A stretch of 64,000 nucleotides of DNA, from positions 74,457 to 138,456 of the forward strand of contig NZ_ATZE01000002.1 of the NCBI RefSeq assembly GCF_000428045.1. The letters run 5' to 3'. The notes beneath the pieces were generated by a model. That model made no database searches. It saw nothing but the letters and a program-made list of their open reading frames with translations, and had not been told where the DNA came from. A program made the position numbers and the translations under genes. Below, piece by piece: positions 23,289-32,001 of the stretch (the first letter of the stretch is position 1; each line of letters opens with the position of its first letter). This stretch comes from Sedimenticola selenatireducens DSM 17993. GTDB lineage: Bacteria; Pseudomonadota; Gammaproteobacteria; Chromatiales; Chromatiaceae.

Positions 23289-23732
23289 TCAGCTGCTGAG
23301 TTGCTGCTTGATCAGGGCGCTAACGGCTCCCATGTCGGCACGTCCCTGCATCTTGGGCTTGAGTTGCCCCATCACCTTGCCCATGTCCCGGAGTGACTCC
23401 GCGCCGGTGGCCTGGATCGCATCACGGATCATGGCGGCGATCTCTTCCTCGCTCAGGGCTTCCGGCAGGTACTCCTGGAGGATAGTGATCTCGAAGGCTT
23501 CCTGCTCGGCCAATTCCGACCGACCCGCCTGTTCGTACTGATTGATGGAGTCGCGCCGTTGCTTCACCATCTTGTCAAGCACAACCAGAATCTGCGTGTC
23601 GTCCAGTTCGATCCGCTCATCCACTTCACGCTGTTTGATGGCGGCCATCAACAGGCGAATTACGCCAAGGCGGGGTTTGTCACCCCCCTTCATGGCGGCC
23701 TTCATATCATCCTGGATGCGCTGTTTAAGCAT
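23289..23732 (-). CDS. yqeY: GatB/YqeY domain protein
   Basis: Cytoplasmic helical protein of 147 residues with the YqeY fold (two helical subdomains, also found at the C-terminus of GatB, the tRNA-dependent amidotransferase subunit). Typical segments: LKQRIQDDMKAAMKGGDK at the N-terminus, LRLLMAAIKQREVD, and the C-terminal GKVMGQLKPKMQGRADM. The free-standing protein is proposed to act on tRNA or translation, but its reaction is not established. It sits between rpsU and dnaG, a frequent arrangement in non-enteric gammaproteobacteria. Confidence 0.93.
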   Translation of the reverse strand: MLKQRIQDDMKAAMKGGDKPRLGVIRLLMAAIKQREVDERIELDDTQILVVLDKMVKQRRDSINQYEQAGRSELAEQEAFEITILQEYLPEALSEEEIAAMIRDAIQATGAESLRDMGKVMGQLKPKMQGRADMGAVSALIKQQLSS

Positions 23733-23758
23733 GGGATTGAACCGAGACCGGGGTCAGA

Positions 23759-23974
23759 TCAGTACTGACGGTCCCACTTGCGGTTTTCGCGGGAGACTTT
23801 CTTCAGGTGACGCTTTACTGCAGCGGCGGCCTTGCGCTTACGCTCGGTCGTCGGCTTCTCATAGTGTTCGCGACGACGCACTTCGGCCAGAACGCCGGCT
23901 TTCTCGCAACCGCGCTTAAAGCGGCGCATTGCGACTTCAAACGGCTCGTTTTCTTTAACTCGTACGTTGGGCAT
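23759..23974 (-). CDS. rpsU: 30S ribosomal protein S21
   Basis: Small basic protein of the 30S subunit involved in initiation. From the ATG at 23974 it has 71 residues beginning [20 protein letters not shown] with the Lys/Arg-rich C-terminus ([17 protein letters not shown]). The frame remains open 8 codons upstream, but GAGG lies just before this ATG and family members begin here. First gene of the rpsU-yqeY-dnaG-rpoD operon, with a good sigma-70 promoter 45 nt further upstream. Confidence 0.97.
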   Translation of the reverse strand: MPNVRVKENEPFEVAMRRFKRGCEKAGVLAEVRRREHYEKPTTERKRKAAAAVKRHLKKVSRENRKWDRQY

Positions 23975-24025
23975 TTCCCACCTCAAAAATCGTACCAACG
24001 GGATGCTGGAAACTTAAGAGCGCGA

Positions 24026-24054
24026 ATTCTACGCACTGTCGTGGAGTTTTGCAA
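24026..24054 (-). promoter_or_regulatory. Sigma-70 promoter of rpsU operon
   Basis: On the minus strand: TTGCAA (24054-24049), a 17-bp spacer, TAGAAT (24031-24026). An A/T-rich run directly upstream (24055-24064) could act as an UP element. Predicted start about 24019, giving a 45-nt leader before rpsU. Confidence 0.65.
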
Positions 24055-24262
24055 AAAAAATTATGGACTCTTCCACGGGTATGCCGGGATAGCAGGCGCT
24101 CTACCGGAACGGCTCCCCGTTGGGATATGGTGGGCGGGGAGGGTGCGCCGCCGGCCCATCCACCTTACAATATAGCGTCTGCGTCGAGAGCGCCTTTTTT
24201 ACATATTTTGGAGACAGTCGGGCACGGCGCTGTCTCCTGAACAGAAACGATCTGAGAAACAA

Positions 24263-25297
24263 ATGCGGGTACTGGGAATAGAAACGTCCTGTGACGAGAC
24301 AGGCTTGGCCATTTACGACAGTGAGCAGGGGCTGCTCGGCCATGTGCTGCACAGTCAGATAGATCTGCATGCGGTTTATGGCGGAGTGGTGCCGGAGCTG
24401 GCGTCACGGGACCATGTGCGCAAGACCTTGCCGCTGCTCTCCAGTCTGCTGGCGGACACCGGCCTGGGCAAGACGGATATCGACGGTGTCGCCTATACCG
24501 CTGGTCCCGGCCTGGTCGGCGCCCTGCTGGTGGGCGCGGCGATCGGCCGAACCCTGGCCTGGGCCTGGCAGGTACCGGCGGTGGGTGTGCATCATATGGA
24601 AGGTCATCTGCTCGCGCCGATGCTGGAGTCGGAGAGTCCCGAGTTTCCCTTTGTCGCCCTGCTGGTCTCCGGGGGGCACACCCAGTTGGTCGAGGTGAAA
24701 GGGATTGGCCAGTACCGGCTGCTGGGTGAGTCGCTGGATGATGCGGCGGGTGAGGCCTTCGACAAGACGGCCAAAATGATGGGACTGCCCTATCCGGGTG
24801 GGCCGGAGCTGGCGGCGCTGGCGCTAAAGGGCGACCCGCGACGTTTCCGGTTTCCCCGCCCGATGACGGATCGACCCGGACTCGATTTCAGTTTCAGTGG
24901 TCTCAAGACCTTCGCCCTGAATACCCTGCAGCGCGAGATCGGTCCCCAGGACAGCGAGGAGAGCGTGCTGCAGACCAAGGCCGATATCGCCCGCGCCTTC
25001 GAAGAGGCGGTAGTGGATACACTGGTGATCAAGTGCCGCCGTGCGGTACGCGAATGTGGCGCCGGCACCCTGGTGCTGGCCGGTGGTGTCAGCGCCAACC
25101 GGCATCTGCGCGAAAAGATGCAGGCGTCGATGAAAAAGGAGGGGGCCCGGGTTTTCTATCCCCGAACCGAATTCTGTACCGACAACGGCGCGATGATCGC
25201 CTATGCCGGCTGGCAGCGCCTGCGGGCAGGTGCGCATGAACCGCTGGGATTTGGCGCCCGCGCCCGCTGGCCGATGGATTCCCTGGCCGGGCTTTGA
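24263..25297 (+). CDS. tsaD: tRNA N6-adenosine threonylcarbamoyltransferase
   Basis: Transfers threonylcarbamoyl to A37 of ANN-decoding tRNAs, with TsaB and TsaE. The 344 residues match the family. ASKHA-fold motifs are clear: [15 protein letters not shown] at the N-terminus, metal-binding HHMEGH (about 110-115), [10 protein letters not shown] and GEAFDK, then [11 protein letters not shown] and the C-terminal [13 protein letters not shown]. Divergent from rpsU, a common neighbour of tsaD. It has its own leader of about 200 bp. Confidence 0.98.
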   Translation: MRVLGIETSCDETGLAIYDSEQGLLGHVLHSQIDLHAVYGGVVPELASRDHVRKTLPLLSSLLADTGLGKTDIDGVAYTAGPGLVGALLVGAAIGRTLAWAWQVPAVGVHHMEGHLLAPMLESESPEFPFVALLVSGGHTQLVEVKGIGQYRLLGESLDDAAGEAFDKTAKMMGLPYPGGPELAALALKGDPRRFRFPRPMTDRPGLDFSFSGLKTFALNTLQREIGPQDSEESVLQTKADIARAFEEAVVDTLVIKCRRAVRECGAGTLVLAGGVSANRHLREKMQASMKKEGARVFYPRTEFCTDNGAMIAYAGWQRLRAGAHEPLGFGARARWPMDSLAGL

Positions 25298-25298
25298 A

Positions 25299-25901
25299 TC
25301 AGGCTTCTGGCCCCTGTTCGTCTTTTATCTTACCCTCCGAGCCGACCAGCAGATTGCGGATATTGCTGCGGTGGCGCCAGAACAGGATCAGGCTCATCAG
25401 TACCTGCATCCAGATCAGTTCCGGTGCCGGCCAGATATACCAGACCACCAGCGGTGCCAGTGCCATCGATACCAGCGCGGCCAGCGAGGAGATGTTCAGC
25501 CCCTTCGCCATCAGCAGCCAGAGCAGGGCTACCAGTCCGCCGATCTGCCAGTGGATGCCGAACTGGGTACCCAGCGCGGTGGCTACCCCCTTGCCGCCCT
25601 GAAAGCGGAAGAACAGAGGATAGAGGTGTCCCAGGAAGGCCGCCATGGCGACCGCCGCCAGCACCAGGGGCGCGACGCCCAGCAGCTTGGCGGCCAAGAC
25701 CGGGAAAAAGCCCTTCAGGCTGTCGCCGAGCAGGGTGATGGCCGCCGCTTTTTTGCCGCCCAGGCGCAGAACATTGGTGGCGCCGGGGTTGTTGGAGCCC
25801 TGGGTGCGCGGGTCCGGCAGGCCCATCAGGCGGCAGACGATAATGGCGCTGGAGAGGGAACCCAGCAGGTAGGCGGTAATAATCAGTAAGGCGTTGGTCA
25901 T
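25299..25901 (-). CDS. plsY: Glycerol-3-phosphate acyltransferase PlsY
   Basis: Inner-membrane enzyme that acylates glycerol-3-phosphate from acyl-phosphate, the first step of phospholipid synthesis. It has 200 residues and about five membrane helices. The three conserved loops are visible: LGSLSSAIIV, GSNNPGATNVLRLGGKKAA, and GHLYPLFFRFQGGKGVATALG. It ends 1 bp from the tsaD stop, so the genes converge tail to tail. PlsX is not in the window. Confidence 0.95.
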   Translation of the reverse strand: MTNALLIITAYLLGSLSSAIIVCRLMGLPDPRTQGSNNPGATNVLRLGGKKAAAITLLGDSLKGFFPVLAAKLLGVAPLVLAAVAMAAFLGHLYPLFFRFQGGKGVATALGTQFGIHWQIGGLVALLWLLMAKGLNISSLAALVSMALAPLVVWYIWPAPELIWMQVLMSLILFWRHRSNIRNLLVGSEGKIKDEQGPEA

Positions 25902-26041
25902 GGCAAATCCTAAGCGGTGGGCCGGTGCCCAGCGAACCTGCGGAATTCTCCCGGGTGCGGGGGTTCAGGGTCAAGGGTATTTGTTATCCTTGGCGGCTGT
26001 TTTACCATGACCCGATACAACTTCAGGAATACGGAATACCC

Positions 26042-26398
26042 ATGGATATAGTTTTTTTACGTGATCTCAGGATCGATACGGTGATCGGCATCTACGACTG
26101 GGAGCGGGAGATCAGGCAGACCGTGGTGCTTGATATCGACATGAGTACCGATGTGCAACGCGCGGCCGCCTCCGAGGATATCGCCGATGCGGTGGATTAC
26201 AAGGCGGTCTCGAAACGGCTGATCAGCTTTGTCGAGGAGAGTCAGTTCCAGCTGGTAGAGACGCTGGCGGAGCGCTGTGCCGAGATCATTCGCCAGGAGT
26301 TCGATGTGCGCTGGGTGCGACTGACGGTGAACAAGATTGGCGCCGTCAGCGCCGCTACCGACGTGGGTGTGATTATCGAGCGGGGCGAGCGGTTCTGA
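26042..26398 (+). CDS. folB: Dihydroneopterin aldolase
   Basis: Splits dihydroneopterin to 6-hydroxymethyl-dihydropterin and glycolaldehyde in folate synthesis. From ATG 26042 it has 118 residues, the family size: MDIVFLRDLRIDTVIGIYDWERE, the LVETLAERCAEII helix, and VNKIGAVSAATDVGVIIER containing the active-site Lys. The frame extends upstream to 25925, but homology starts at this ATG. folK follows after one base, so both are one operon. Confidence 0.95.
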   Translation: MDIVFLRDLRIDTVIGIYDWEREIRQTVVLDIDMSTDVQRAAASEDIADAVDYKAVSKRLISFVEESQFQLVETLAERCAEIIRQEFDVRWVRLTVNKIGAVSAATDVGVIIERGERF

Positions 26399-26399
26399 C

Positions 26400-26900
26400 A
26401 TGGAGAGAATCTGGCTCAGTCTCGGTAGCAATATCGATCGCGAGCGCAATATCCGGGCGGCGCTGCATGACCTGCAGGCCGAATTCGGCACCCTGCTGAT
26501 CTCCCGGATCTACGAGAGCGAGGCGGTCGGTTTCGCCGGCGACGCCTTCTATAACCTGGTGGTGGGGGTCGATACGGATCGCCCGGTGGAGGAGTTGATC
26601 CGGCTGTTCCGCGCCATCGAGTCGGCGCACGGCAGAACCCGGGAAGGGGGTGGATTTGCCGCGCGGACCCTGGATATCGATCTGCTGACCTATGGTGACC
26701 AGATCATCGATATGGCCGGTGTACACCTGCCGCGGGATGAGATCACCCGCTACGCCTTCGTCCTGCTGCCCCTGTCGGAGCTGGCTGGTGAGAGCCGACA
26801 TCCTGAGTTGGATGAAACCTACGGTGAACTCTGGCGGCGGTTTGATCGCGCATCCCAACGCCTCTGGCCAGTGCCGTTTGAGACCGGCCTGGAGCTGTAG
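26400..26900 (+). CDS. folK: HPPK, 6-hydroxymethyl-dihydropterin pyrophosphokinase
   Basis: Transfers pyrophosphate from ATP to 6-hydroxymethyl-dihydropterin, the step after FolB. The 166 residues contain SLGSNIDRERNI at the N-terminus, FYNLVVGVDTDRPVEELI, and the HPPK signature RTLDIDLLTYGD with the paired Asp that bind Mg2+. The ATG starts one base after the folB stop. Convergent with the pteridine-reductase-like gene, which fits the same pathway. Confidence 0.95.
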   Translation: MERIWLSLGSNIDRERNIRAALHDLQAEFGTLLISRIYESEAVGFAGDAFYNLVVGVDTDRPVEELIRLFRAIESAHGRTREGGGFAARTLDIDLLTYGDQIIDMAGVHLPRDEITRYAFVLLPLSELAGESRHPELDETYGELWRRFDRASQRLWPVPFETGLEL

Positions 26901-26906
26901 CCCGGG

Positions 26907-27650
26907 TTACTGCTGAACGCTGCGGCCGCCGTCAACCGTGATGATCTGTCCGGTGATATAGGGTGCATCCAGGGCCAGAAAGCGCACGGTGCGGGCGATA
27001 TCCTGAGGAGTGCCGGACCTTTCCAGCGCGGTGCGGGAGATGATCTCGCGCTTGGTCTGTTCGCCCAGCTCCTGTTGCGGCCAGAGTATGGCCCCCGGAG
27101 CCACGCCGTTGACCCGGATCTCCGGGCCCAGTTCCCGGGCCAGGGATTTCACCATCATGGCGTTGCCCGCCTTGGCCATGCTGTAGACCGGGTGATGTTT
27201 CAGCGGTCTTTCGGCATGGATATCCACCAGATTGATTATGGCGCCGCGGCTTGTCCTGAGCAGGGGCACGGCGGCTGTTGCGAGAAAAAACGGCGCCTTG
27301 AGGTTGATGCCCATCAGGTCATCCCACTGCTGAAAGCTCAATTGCTCCAGCGGTGTGGGGTAGAAGCTGGAGGCGTTGTTGACCAGCAGGTCGAGCCGGC
27401 CGCGCCACTGGTCGATTTGCTGAATAATGTCGGCAAGCTGCTCCGGTTCGTTGAGATCCGCCTGGATCAGCCGTACCGAGTCCGCCCGCTCCTGCTCCAG
27501 TGCCTCTTTAAGCGTTTCCGCAGGGGCTTGTGAGCGGTGATAATGCAGCGCGATATCCATGCCGCACTGATGCAGGCTATGGGCAATCGTCGCGCCGATC
27601 CGCTGGGCGGCGCCGGTAATCAGGGCGACGGGTCGGTTCTCTTGAGTCAC
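26907..27650 (-). CDS. Pteridine-reductase-like short-chain dehydrogenase
   Basis: SDR-family NADPH-dependent reductase of 247 residues, closest by layout to pteridine reductase/FolM-type enzymes. The cofactor loop is GAAQRIGATIAHSL (TGxxxRxG type, with an Arg favouring NADPH); NNASSF, catalytic Tyr in YSMAKAG (YxxxK), and the Asp-containing VDIHAERPL replace the usual Ser region of classical SDRs, as in pteridine reductases. GTG start, with GGGAG 8 nt upstream. Next to folB-folK, supporting a pterin substrate. Confidence 0.85.
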   Translation of the reverse strand: MTQENRPVALITGAAQRIGATIAHSLHQCGMDIALHYHRSQAPAETLKEALEQERADSVRLIQADLNEPEQLADIIQQIDQWRGRLDLLVNNASSFYPTPLEQLSFQQWDDLMGINLKAPFFLATAAVPLLRTSRGAIINLVDIHAERPLKHHPVYSMAKAGNAMMVKSLARELGPEIRVNGVAPGAILWPQQELGEQTKREIISRTALERSGTPQDIARTVRFLALDAPYITGQIITVDGGRSVQQ

Positions 27651-27760
27651 GCTGGATACTCCCTCGATTTCTGCTCTATCCCCGGTCTTGCTAAACTAGC
27701 CATGAATAGTGTGATTGACTAGCTGTCACTTTATACCGAACCGACGAGTTTACGAAATTC

Positions 27761-28969
27761 ATGATTGAACGGATCAACCCCCGGGCGGCCGAGGCTGTCG
27801 TGGCCCAGCTGCCGGAGCCGGATGCGGACGCCCGGTCACATAGTCTGAAATTGGTGTCGCTGATCCGGGATGAGATTGCCAGGGCCGGTGGCAGAATACC
27901 CTTTGACCGCTACATGGAGCTGGCCCTCTATGCGCCGGGGCTCGGCTATTACACGGCCGGGGCGCGCAAGTTTGGCGATGCGGGAGACTTCGTAACGGCG
28001 CCGGAGATCTCGCCGCTGTTTGCTCGCTGCCTGGCACATCAGTGCCGGGAGGTGCTTGATGGTCTGGGCGGCGGCACGATCCTGGAGGTGGGGGCCGGTT
28101 CCGGTATCCTGGCCGCCGATCTGCTGCTGCAGCTGGAACGGCTCGACTGCCTGCCGGAGCGCTACCTGATCCTGGATCTGAGCCCGGAGCTGCGCCAGCG
28201 CCAGCGCCAGACGCTGGGTCAGCGCGCCCCCCATCTGGTTGACCGGGTGAGCTGGCTGGAGAACTTTCCGGAAACGGCCTTTTCCGGCGTGGTGATCGCT
28301 AACGAGCTGCTGGACGCCATGCCGGTGCACCGTTTCAGGCTCTCATCAGGCACCCTGCTGGAGCAGTTTGTCAGCTGGAACGGGGAGCGGTTCGAGCTGG
28401 CCTGGGGCGAGCCGGCATCGCCCGGTTTTGCCCAACACCTGGCTGCTCCCCTGGGCCAGTTGGAAGCGGCTGACGATTTTGAATCGGAAATCAATCTGCG
28501 CGCCGATCCCTGGCTGGCCTCCCTGGCAGGGTGCCTGGAGCGGGGCGCGGTGCTGCTGATCGATTACGGACACAGCCGCGCCGAGTACTACCACCCCGCG
28601 CGTCGCCAGGGCACCCTGATGTGCCACTACCGGCATCGCGCCCATGCCGATCCGCTGGTCTACCCGGGGCTGCAGGATATTACCGCGCATGTGGATTTTA
28701 CCGCGATTGCCGAGGCGGCCGTGGCGACCGGTTTCAATGTGGCCGGATACACCACCCAGGCCTTCTTCCTGATGGGCAGTGGACTGGACCGACTGGTGGC
28801 CGAATCCGATCCGAACGATGCAGCACTCCATCTGGGCCTGGTGCAGGGGGTCAAGCGCCTGACTCTGCCTACCGAGATGGGTGAGCGTTTCAAGGTTCTG
28901 GGGCTGACCCGGGGCTGGGACCAGCCGTTGAGCGGTTTTGCCATGAGGGATATGCGTGAACGGCTGTAG
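27761..28969 (+). CDS. MidA/NDUFAF7-like SAM-dependent methyltransferase
   Basis: Class I methyltransferase of the COG1565/DUF185 family, 402 residues. Visible: IPFDRYMELALYAPGLGYYTAG (family N-terminal signature), FGDAGDFVTAPEISPLF, the SAM loop ILEVGAGSGILAADLL, and NELLDAMPVHRF. In mitochondria the homologue NDUFAF7 methylates an arginine of complex I; the bacterial target is not established. Followed by a lipoprotein gene whose start overlaps its 3' end by 14 bp. Confidence 0.92.
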   Translation: MIERINPRAAEAVVAQLPEPDADARSHSLKLVSLIRDEIARAGGRIPFDRYMELALYAPGLGYYTAGARKFGDAGDFVTAPEISPLFARCLAHQCREVLDGLGGGTILEVGAGSGILAADLLLQLERLDCLPERYLILDLSPELRQRQRQTLGQRAPHLVDRVSWLENFPETAFSGVVIANELLDAMPVHRFRLSSGTLLEQFVSWNGERFELAWGEPASPGFAQHLAAPLGQLEAADDFESEINLRADPWLASLAGCLERGAVLLIDYGHSRAEYYHPARRQGTLMCHYRHRAHADPLVYPGLQDITAHVDFTAIAEAAVATGFNVAGYTTQAFFLMGSGLDRLVAESDPNDAALHLGLVQGVKRLTLPTEMGERFKVLGLTRGWDQPLSGFAMRDMRERL

Positions 28970-29663
28970 GTGGATGCTGTTGATCCTGCCGCTGCTGCTG
29001 ATTGGCTGTGGCGGCACACCTGATCGAAATTCACCGATCAAGACCCGGCAGTTCCAGATGGACGATATCGCCAAGAGTGATGTGGATATGGTGGCGGAGA
29101 TCCAGATTCGTTTCTCCATGGAGCATCTGCGGGAGCTGATGGAGAAACTCTACCGGCGCAATCCCCGGGAGTGGCGCAAGGGGGGTGCCGCCAGTCTGGA
29201 ACAGGCCGTCGACCGGGTATTCGGGATCGGGCGGACCGGGCACTTCCCTGAATTGCAACAGAAGCGCGGCACGGATGCGGTGATGCTGACCTTTGATGAG
29301 GACTACCGGGGAGACCGGGTGCTGGCCTTTATCGAGGGATTGCGGGGAATGATCCTGGCGGCGCATAACGACAAGCAGACCTTCTATCTCACCGATGAAC
29401 TGGACCCGCAAAAACTCTACAACGCGGCCCGCAATATCGAGATCGCCACCTGGAAACTGGGTCACACCCGGGACAGTGCCGGCCGGCTGTTTCTGGTCAG
29501 TAATCAGATGGTGGGCCCGGTAATCAATCTGAGCTATGAGCGCCTGTTCGGTAAGCTGATAGCGCTGCAGGATGGGATGGCCAGGATTGTTGCGCAGAGC
29601 AGCAATCGGCGTATCAAGACCATCATACAGTCGGTCGCTTCGGCGGTCTTCATGCCGATCTGA
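28956..29663 (+). CDS. Hypothetical lipoprotein
   Basis: Not recognised by name. The 235 residues start with a lipoprotein signal peptide: basic NGCRW, hydrophobic MLLILPLLL, lipobox LLIGCGG. The mature part is alpha/beta with no membrane helix; it resembles conserved gammaproteobacterial proteins found after MidA genes. GTG start at 28956 with GAGGGA 6 nt upstream, overlapping the methyltransferase gene. Outer-membrane or periplasmic anchoring is expected. Confidence 0.75.
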   Translation: MNGCRWMLLILPLLLIGCGGTPDRNSPIKTRQFQMDDIAKSDVDMVAEIQIRFSMEHLRELMEKLYRRNPREWRKGGAASLEQAVDRVFGIGRTGHFPELQQKRGTDAVMLTFDEDYRGDRVLAFIEGLRGMILAAHNDKQTFYLTDELDPQKLYNAARNIEIATWKLGHTRDSAGRLFLVSNQMVGPVINLSYERLFGKLIALQDGMARIVAQSSNRRIKTIIQSVASAVFMPI

Positions 29664-29753
29664 ATCCACTTCTGATTTCCAACTAATAGTTGCAAGCGAT
29701 ACGATTTTGCGGCTAGATTGTCTCTGTGTGGAACATTTCAGCGAGTGAATTTT

Positions 29754-30035
29754 ATGTCTTCCTATAAAAGCGATTTTGAACCCGGCGATATCCTGGAACT
29801 GTTTGGCGAGACCTACCAGGTGCTGGAAAACGATGGTGTTACCGGCCAGTTAATCCCATTTCCCTCCGAGGAGGTCCCTGCCCATGCCGTGATCTGGGCG
29901 GAAGAAAAGGGGGAATACAACCGTATCGGCAAGGCCGAGTTGCCTGGCCCCACGCCCTGTGCGACCAATAATGGCAGTTGCCCGAGCAACGGCCAGGGTT
30001 CGCCGCTTTACCAACCAAAGATATTCAAGATGTAG
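29754..30035 (+). CDS. Small conserved-type hypothetical protein
   Basis: Soluble acidic protein of 93 residues (MSSYKSDFEPGDILELFGETYQVLEND). The first two thirds look like a small beta-barrel (SH3-like alternation of strands); the tail holds two Cys in TPCATNNGSCPSNGQG. No known family assigned. The ATG at 29754 is chosen because the upstream extension (from 29718) lacks similarity to a start region. A hairpin follows the stop. Confidence 0.6.
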   Translation: MSSYKSDFEPGDILELFGETYQVLENDGVTGQLIPFPSEEVPAHAVIWAEEKGEYNRIGKAELPGPTPCATNNGSCPSNGQGSPLYQPKIFKM

Positions 30036-30041
30036 ATTCGG

Positions 30042-30065
30042 GATGGCCGGTTTTACCCGGCCATC
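30042..30065 (+). terminator. Hairpin after small hypothetical gene
   Basis: GATGGCCGG (30042-30050), loop of 6, CCGGCCATC (30057-30065): a perfect 9-bp stem 6 bp after the stop. There is no T run, so it may stabilise the transcript rather than end it. Confidence 0.4.
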
Positions 30066-30194
30066 CAGCCGATCTGAGTGGTCTGCTGTGCCGTCTTGGC
30101 ACTATTTTGTCTTGCCGATCATTTGGCTTAAAATAGCTCCTTTCTCCGGCTGGACAGGGCCGGGTTGTCTCGCCGTAAAGGAACTCCCCGTCCC

Positions 30195-31121
30195 ATGATC
30201 GCCGTATTCAACGCACTGATCCCGGTTATCGCCATTATCCTGCTGGGAATGCTGTTGCGTCGGACCCCACTGTTCACCGATGAGAGCTGGCTCGGCTTTG
30301 AAAATCTCTGCTACTTCGTGCTGTTTCCGGCATTGCTGATCAAGACCCTGGCCACTGCCAGGATTGCCTCCACGGAACTTCTGCTGTTTTCTGCCATGGT
30401 GCTGTTTGCCATTTTTGGCATGAGCCTGCTGTTGTTACTGTTTCAACCGCTGATGCGGCGTTGGCTGGGTATTGGCGGCCCGGCGTTTACCAGCCTGTTT
30501 CAGGGGGCGACCCGCTGGCACGGGTTTATAGCCCTGTCTATTGTCGGTCTGCTTTATGGTGATGAAGGCGTGGCCTATATGGCGATTATCATGGCGGTGA
30601 TTATTCCGCCACTGAATGTCATCAATGTCTCGGTACTGGCACGCTTTACCGATGGTGACAGTGGTCTGGGTGAGGTACTGCACAAACTGCTGAAAAATCC
30701 CTTTATCATCGCCTGTGTGATTGGCGCTGTACTCAATCTCACCGGCATCGGGCTGCCATCGCAGATCTTTTCCCTGTTCGACATCCTGGGTGGTGGGGCG
30801 CTGGGGCTTGGTCTGTTGACGGTAGGTGCGGGTCTGCACTTCTCCCTGGTGCTGGATCATCGCCTGCTGGTCTCTTTCGGTGCGGCCATCCGCCTGCTGG
30901 GGATGCCGATGCTGATGTTTCTCGGGGCTTGGCTGTTCGGCATCGAGGGAATGCCCCGTACGGTAGCCGTTATTGCCGCTGCGGTGCCTACCGCGTCCAC
31001 TTCCTACATCCTGGCCCGGCAGATGGGTGGTGATGCCCCACTGATGGCCAACCTGATCACCGTGCAGGTCATTGTGGCGGCGGTAACCCTGCCGATGATG
31101 ATCTGGCTGGCGGGTTATTGA
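30195..31121 (+). CDS. AEC-family (auxin efflux carrier-like) transporter
   Basis: Inner-membrane carrier of 308 residues with about 10 hydrophobic helices in two halves (for example IAVFNALIPVIAIILLGML at the start and ANLITVQVIVAAVTLPMMI at the end). The paired inverted five-helix repeat and the NPFIIACVIGAVLNLTGIGLP segment match the AEC/membrane transport protein family, often exporters of malonate, malate or amino acids. Substrate unknown. The ATG at 30195 begins the first helix; an in-frame TTG 30 bp upstream is less likely. Confidence 0.88.
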   Translation: MIAVFNALIPVIAIILLGMLLRRTPLFTDESWLGFENLCYFVLFPALLIKTLATARIASTELLLFSAMVLFAIFGMSLLLLLFQPLMRRWLGIGGPAFTSLFQGATRWHGFIALSIVGLLYGDEGVAYMAIIMAVIIPPLNVINVSVLARFTDGDSGLGEVLHKLLKNPFIIACVIGAVLNLTGIGLPSQIFSLFDILGGGALGLGLLTVGAGLHFSLVLDHRLLVSFGAAIRLLGMPMLMFLGAWLFGIEGMPRTVAVIAAAVPTASTSYILARQMGGDAPLMANLITVQVIVAAVTLPMMIWLAGY

Positions 31122-31185
31122 TCCAGCCGCTAGAGTTTTCTTAGCGATAGCCGACCCTTATTGATAACGGCACCAGGAGGCGATG

Positions 31186-31875
31186 ATGGCCCTGTTTAAC
31201 GGTTTTCCACAAGGTACCCTGCCGTTTCTCAGCGAACTGAAGGCAAACAATAACAAGGCCTGGTTCAATGACAACAAGCACCGCTATGAGGCCCTGGTCA
31301 GGGAGCCGGCGCTGGCCTTCATTGAATCCATGGCTACCGGACTAACTGAGATCTCACCCCATTTTCGCGCCATTCCGAAGAAGGTGGGGGGCTCGCTGAT
31401 GCGGGTCTATCGCGATACCCGCTTTGCCAGCGACAAGACCCCGTACAAGACCAATATCGGCATCCAGTTCCGCCATGAGCTGGGCAAGGATGTGCATGCC
31501 CCCGGGTTCTATCTGCATATTGAGCCGGAAGGCTGCTTTGTCGGTGCCGGTATCTGGCACCCTGAATCGAAAACCCTGAACCAGATCCGTACCTTCATGG
31601 ATGATAATCCGGCGGCCTGGAGAAAGGCGGTGGAGGCACCGGCCTTCGCCCGGCATTTTAATCTTGAGGGTGACAGTCTGAAGCGGCCGCCCCGTGGTTT
31701 TGCCGCCGATCACCCGCTGATTGAGGATCTCAAGAGAAAGGATTTTATCGCCATCAAAGCCATTGAACCGGAGGCGATTCACTCGGCCCGCTTTGGCCGG
31801 TCGGTGCTGGAGGATTTTCGATCTGCCGACGCCCTTATGCGTTATCTCTGCACGGCAATCAATGTTAATTACTGA
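31186..31875 (+). CDS. DUF2461 (TIGR02453) family protein
   Basis: Soluble protein of about 229 residues. Family hallmarks: LPFLSELKANNNKAWFNDNKHRYE at the N-terminus, RVYRDTRFASDKTPYKTNIGIQFRH, and GFYLHIEPEGCFVGAGIWHPE. The family has no established biochemical function. AGGAGG is 5 nt before ATG 31186 and 2 nt before ATG 31183; the first has the better spacing. Confidence 0.85.
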   Translation: MALFNGFPQGTLPFLSELKANNNKAWFNDNKHRYEALVREPALAFIESMATGLTEISPHFRAIPKKVGGSLMRVYRDTRFASDKTPYKTNIGIQFRHELGKDVHAPGFYLHIEPEGCFVGAGIWHPESKTLNQIRTFMDDNPAAWRKAVEAPAFARHFNLEGDSLKRPPRGFAADHPLIEDLKRKDFIAIKAIEPEAIHSARFGRSVLEDFRSADALMRYLCTAINVNY

Positions 31876-32001
31876 TGCACTGGGTGTCACCGCTTGCTTA
31901 TCCTGTCTGTTCCTCTATGATGTGCCGAAATGTATTAAATAGTTATTTATTTCAATAACTTATATAGGTATAAACAGAATATTGTAACTGAGGTTCAGGC
32001 T

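Noticed and set aside
30095-30116. TTGGCAC...TTGC as a third sigma-54 promoter before the AEC transporter
   Set aside because: GG and GC are 14 bp apart instead of 10.
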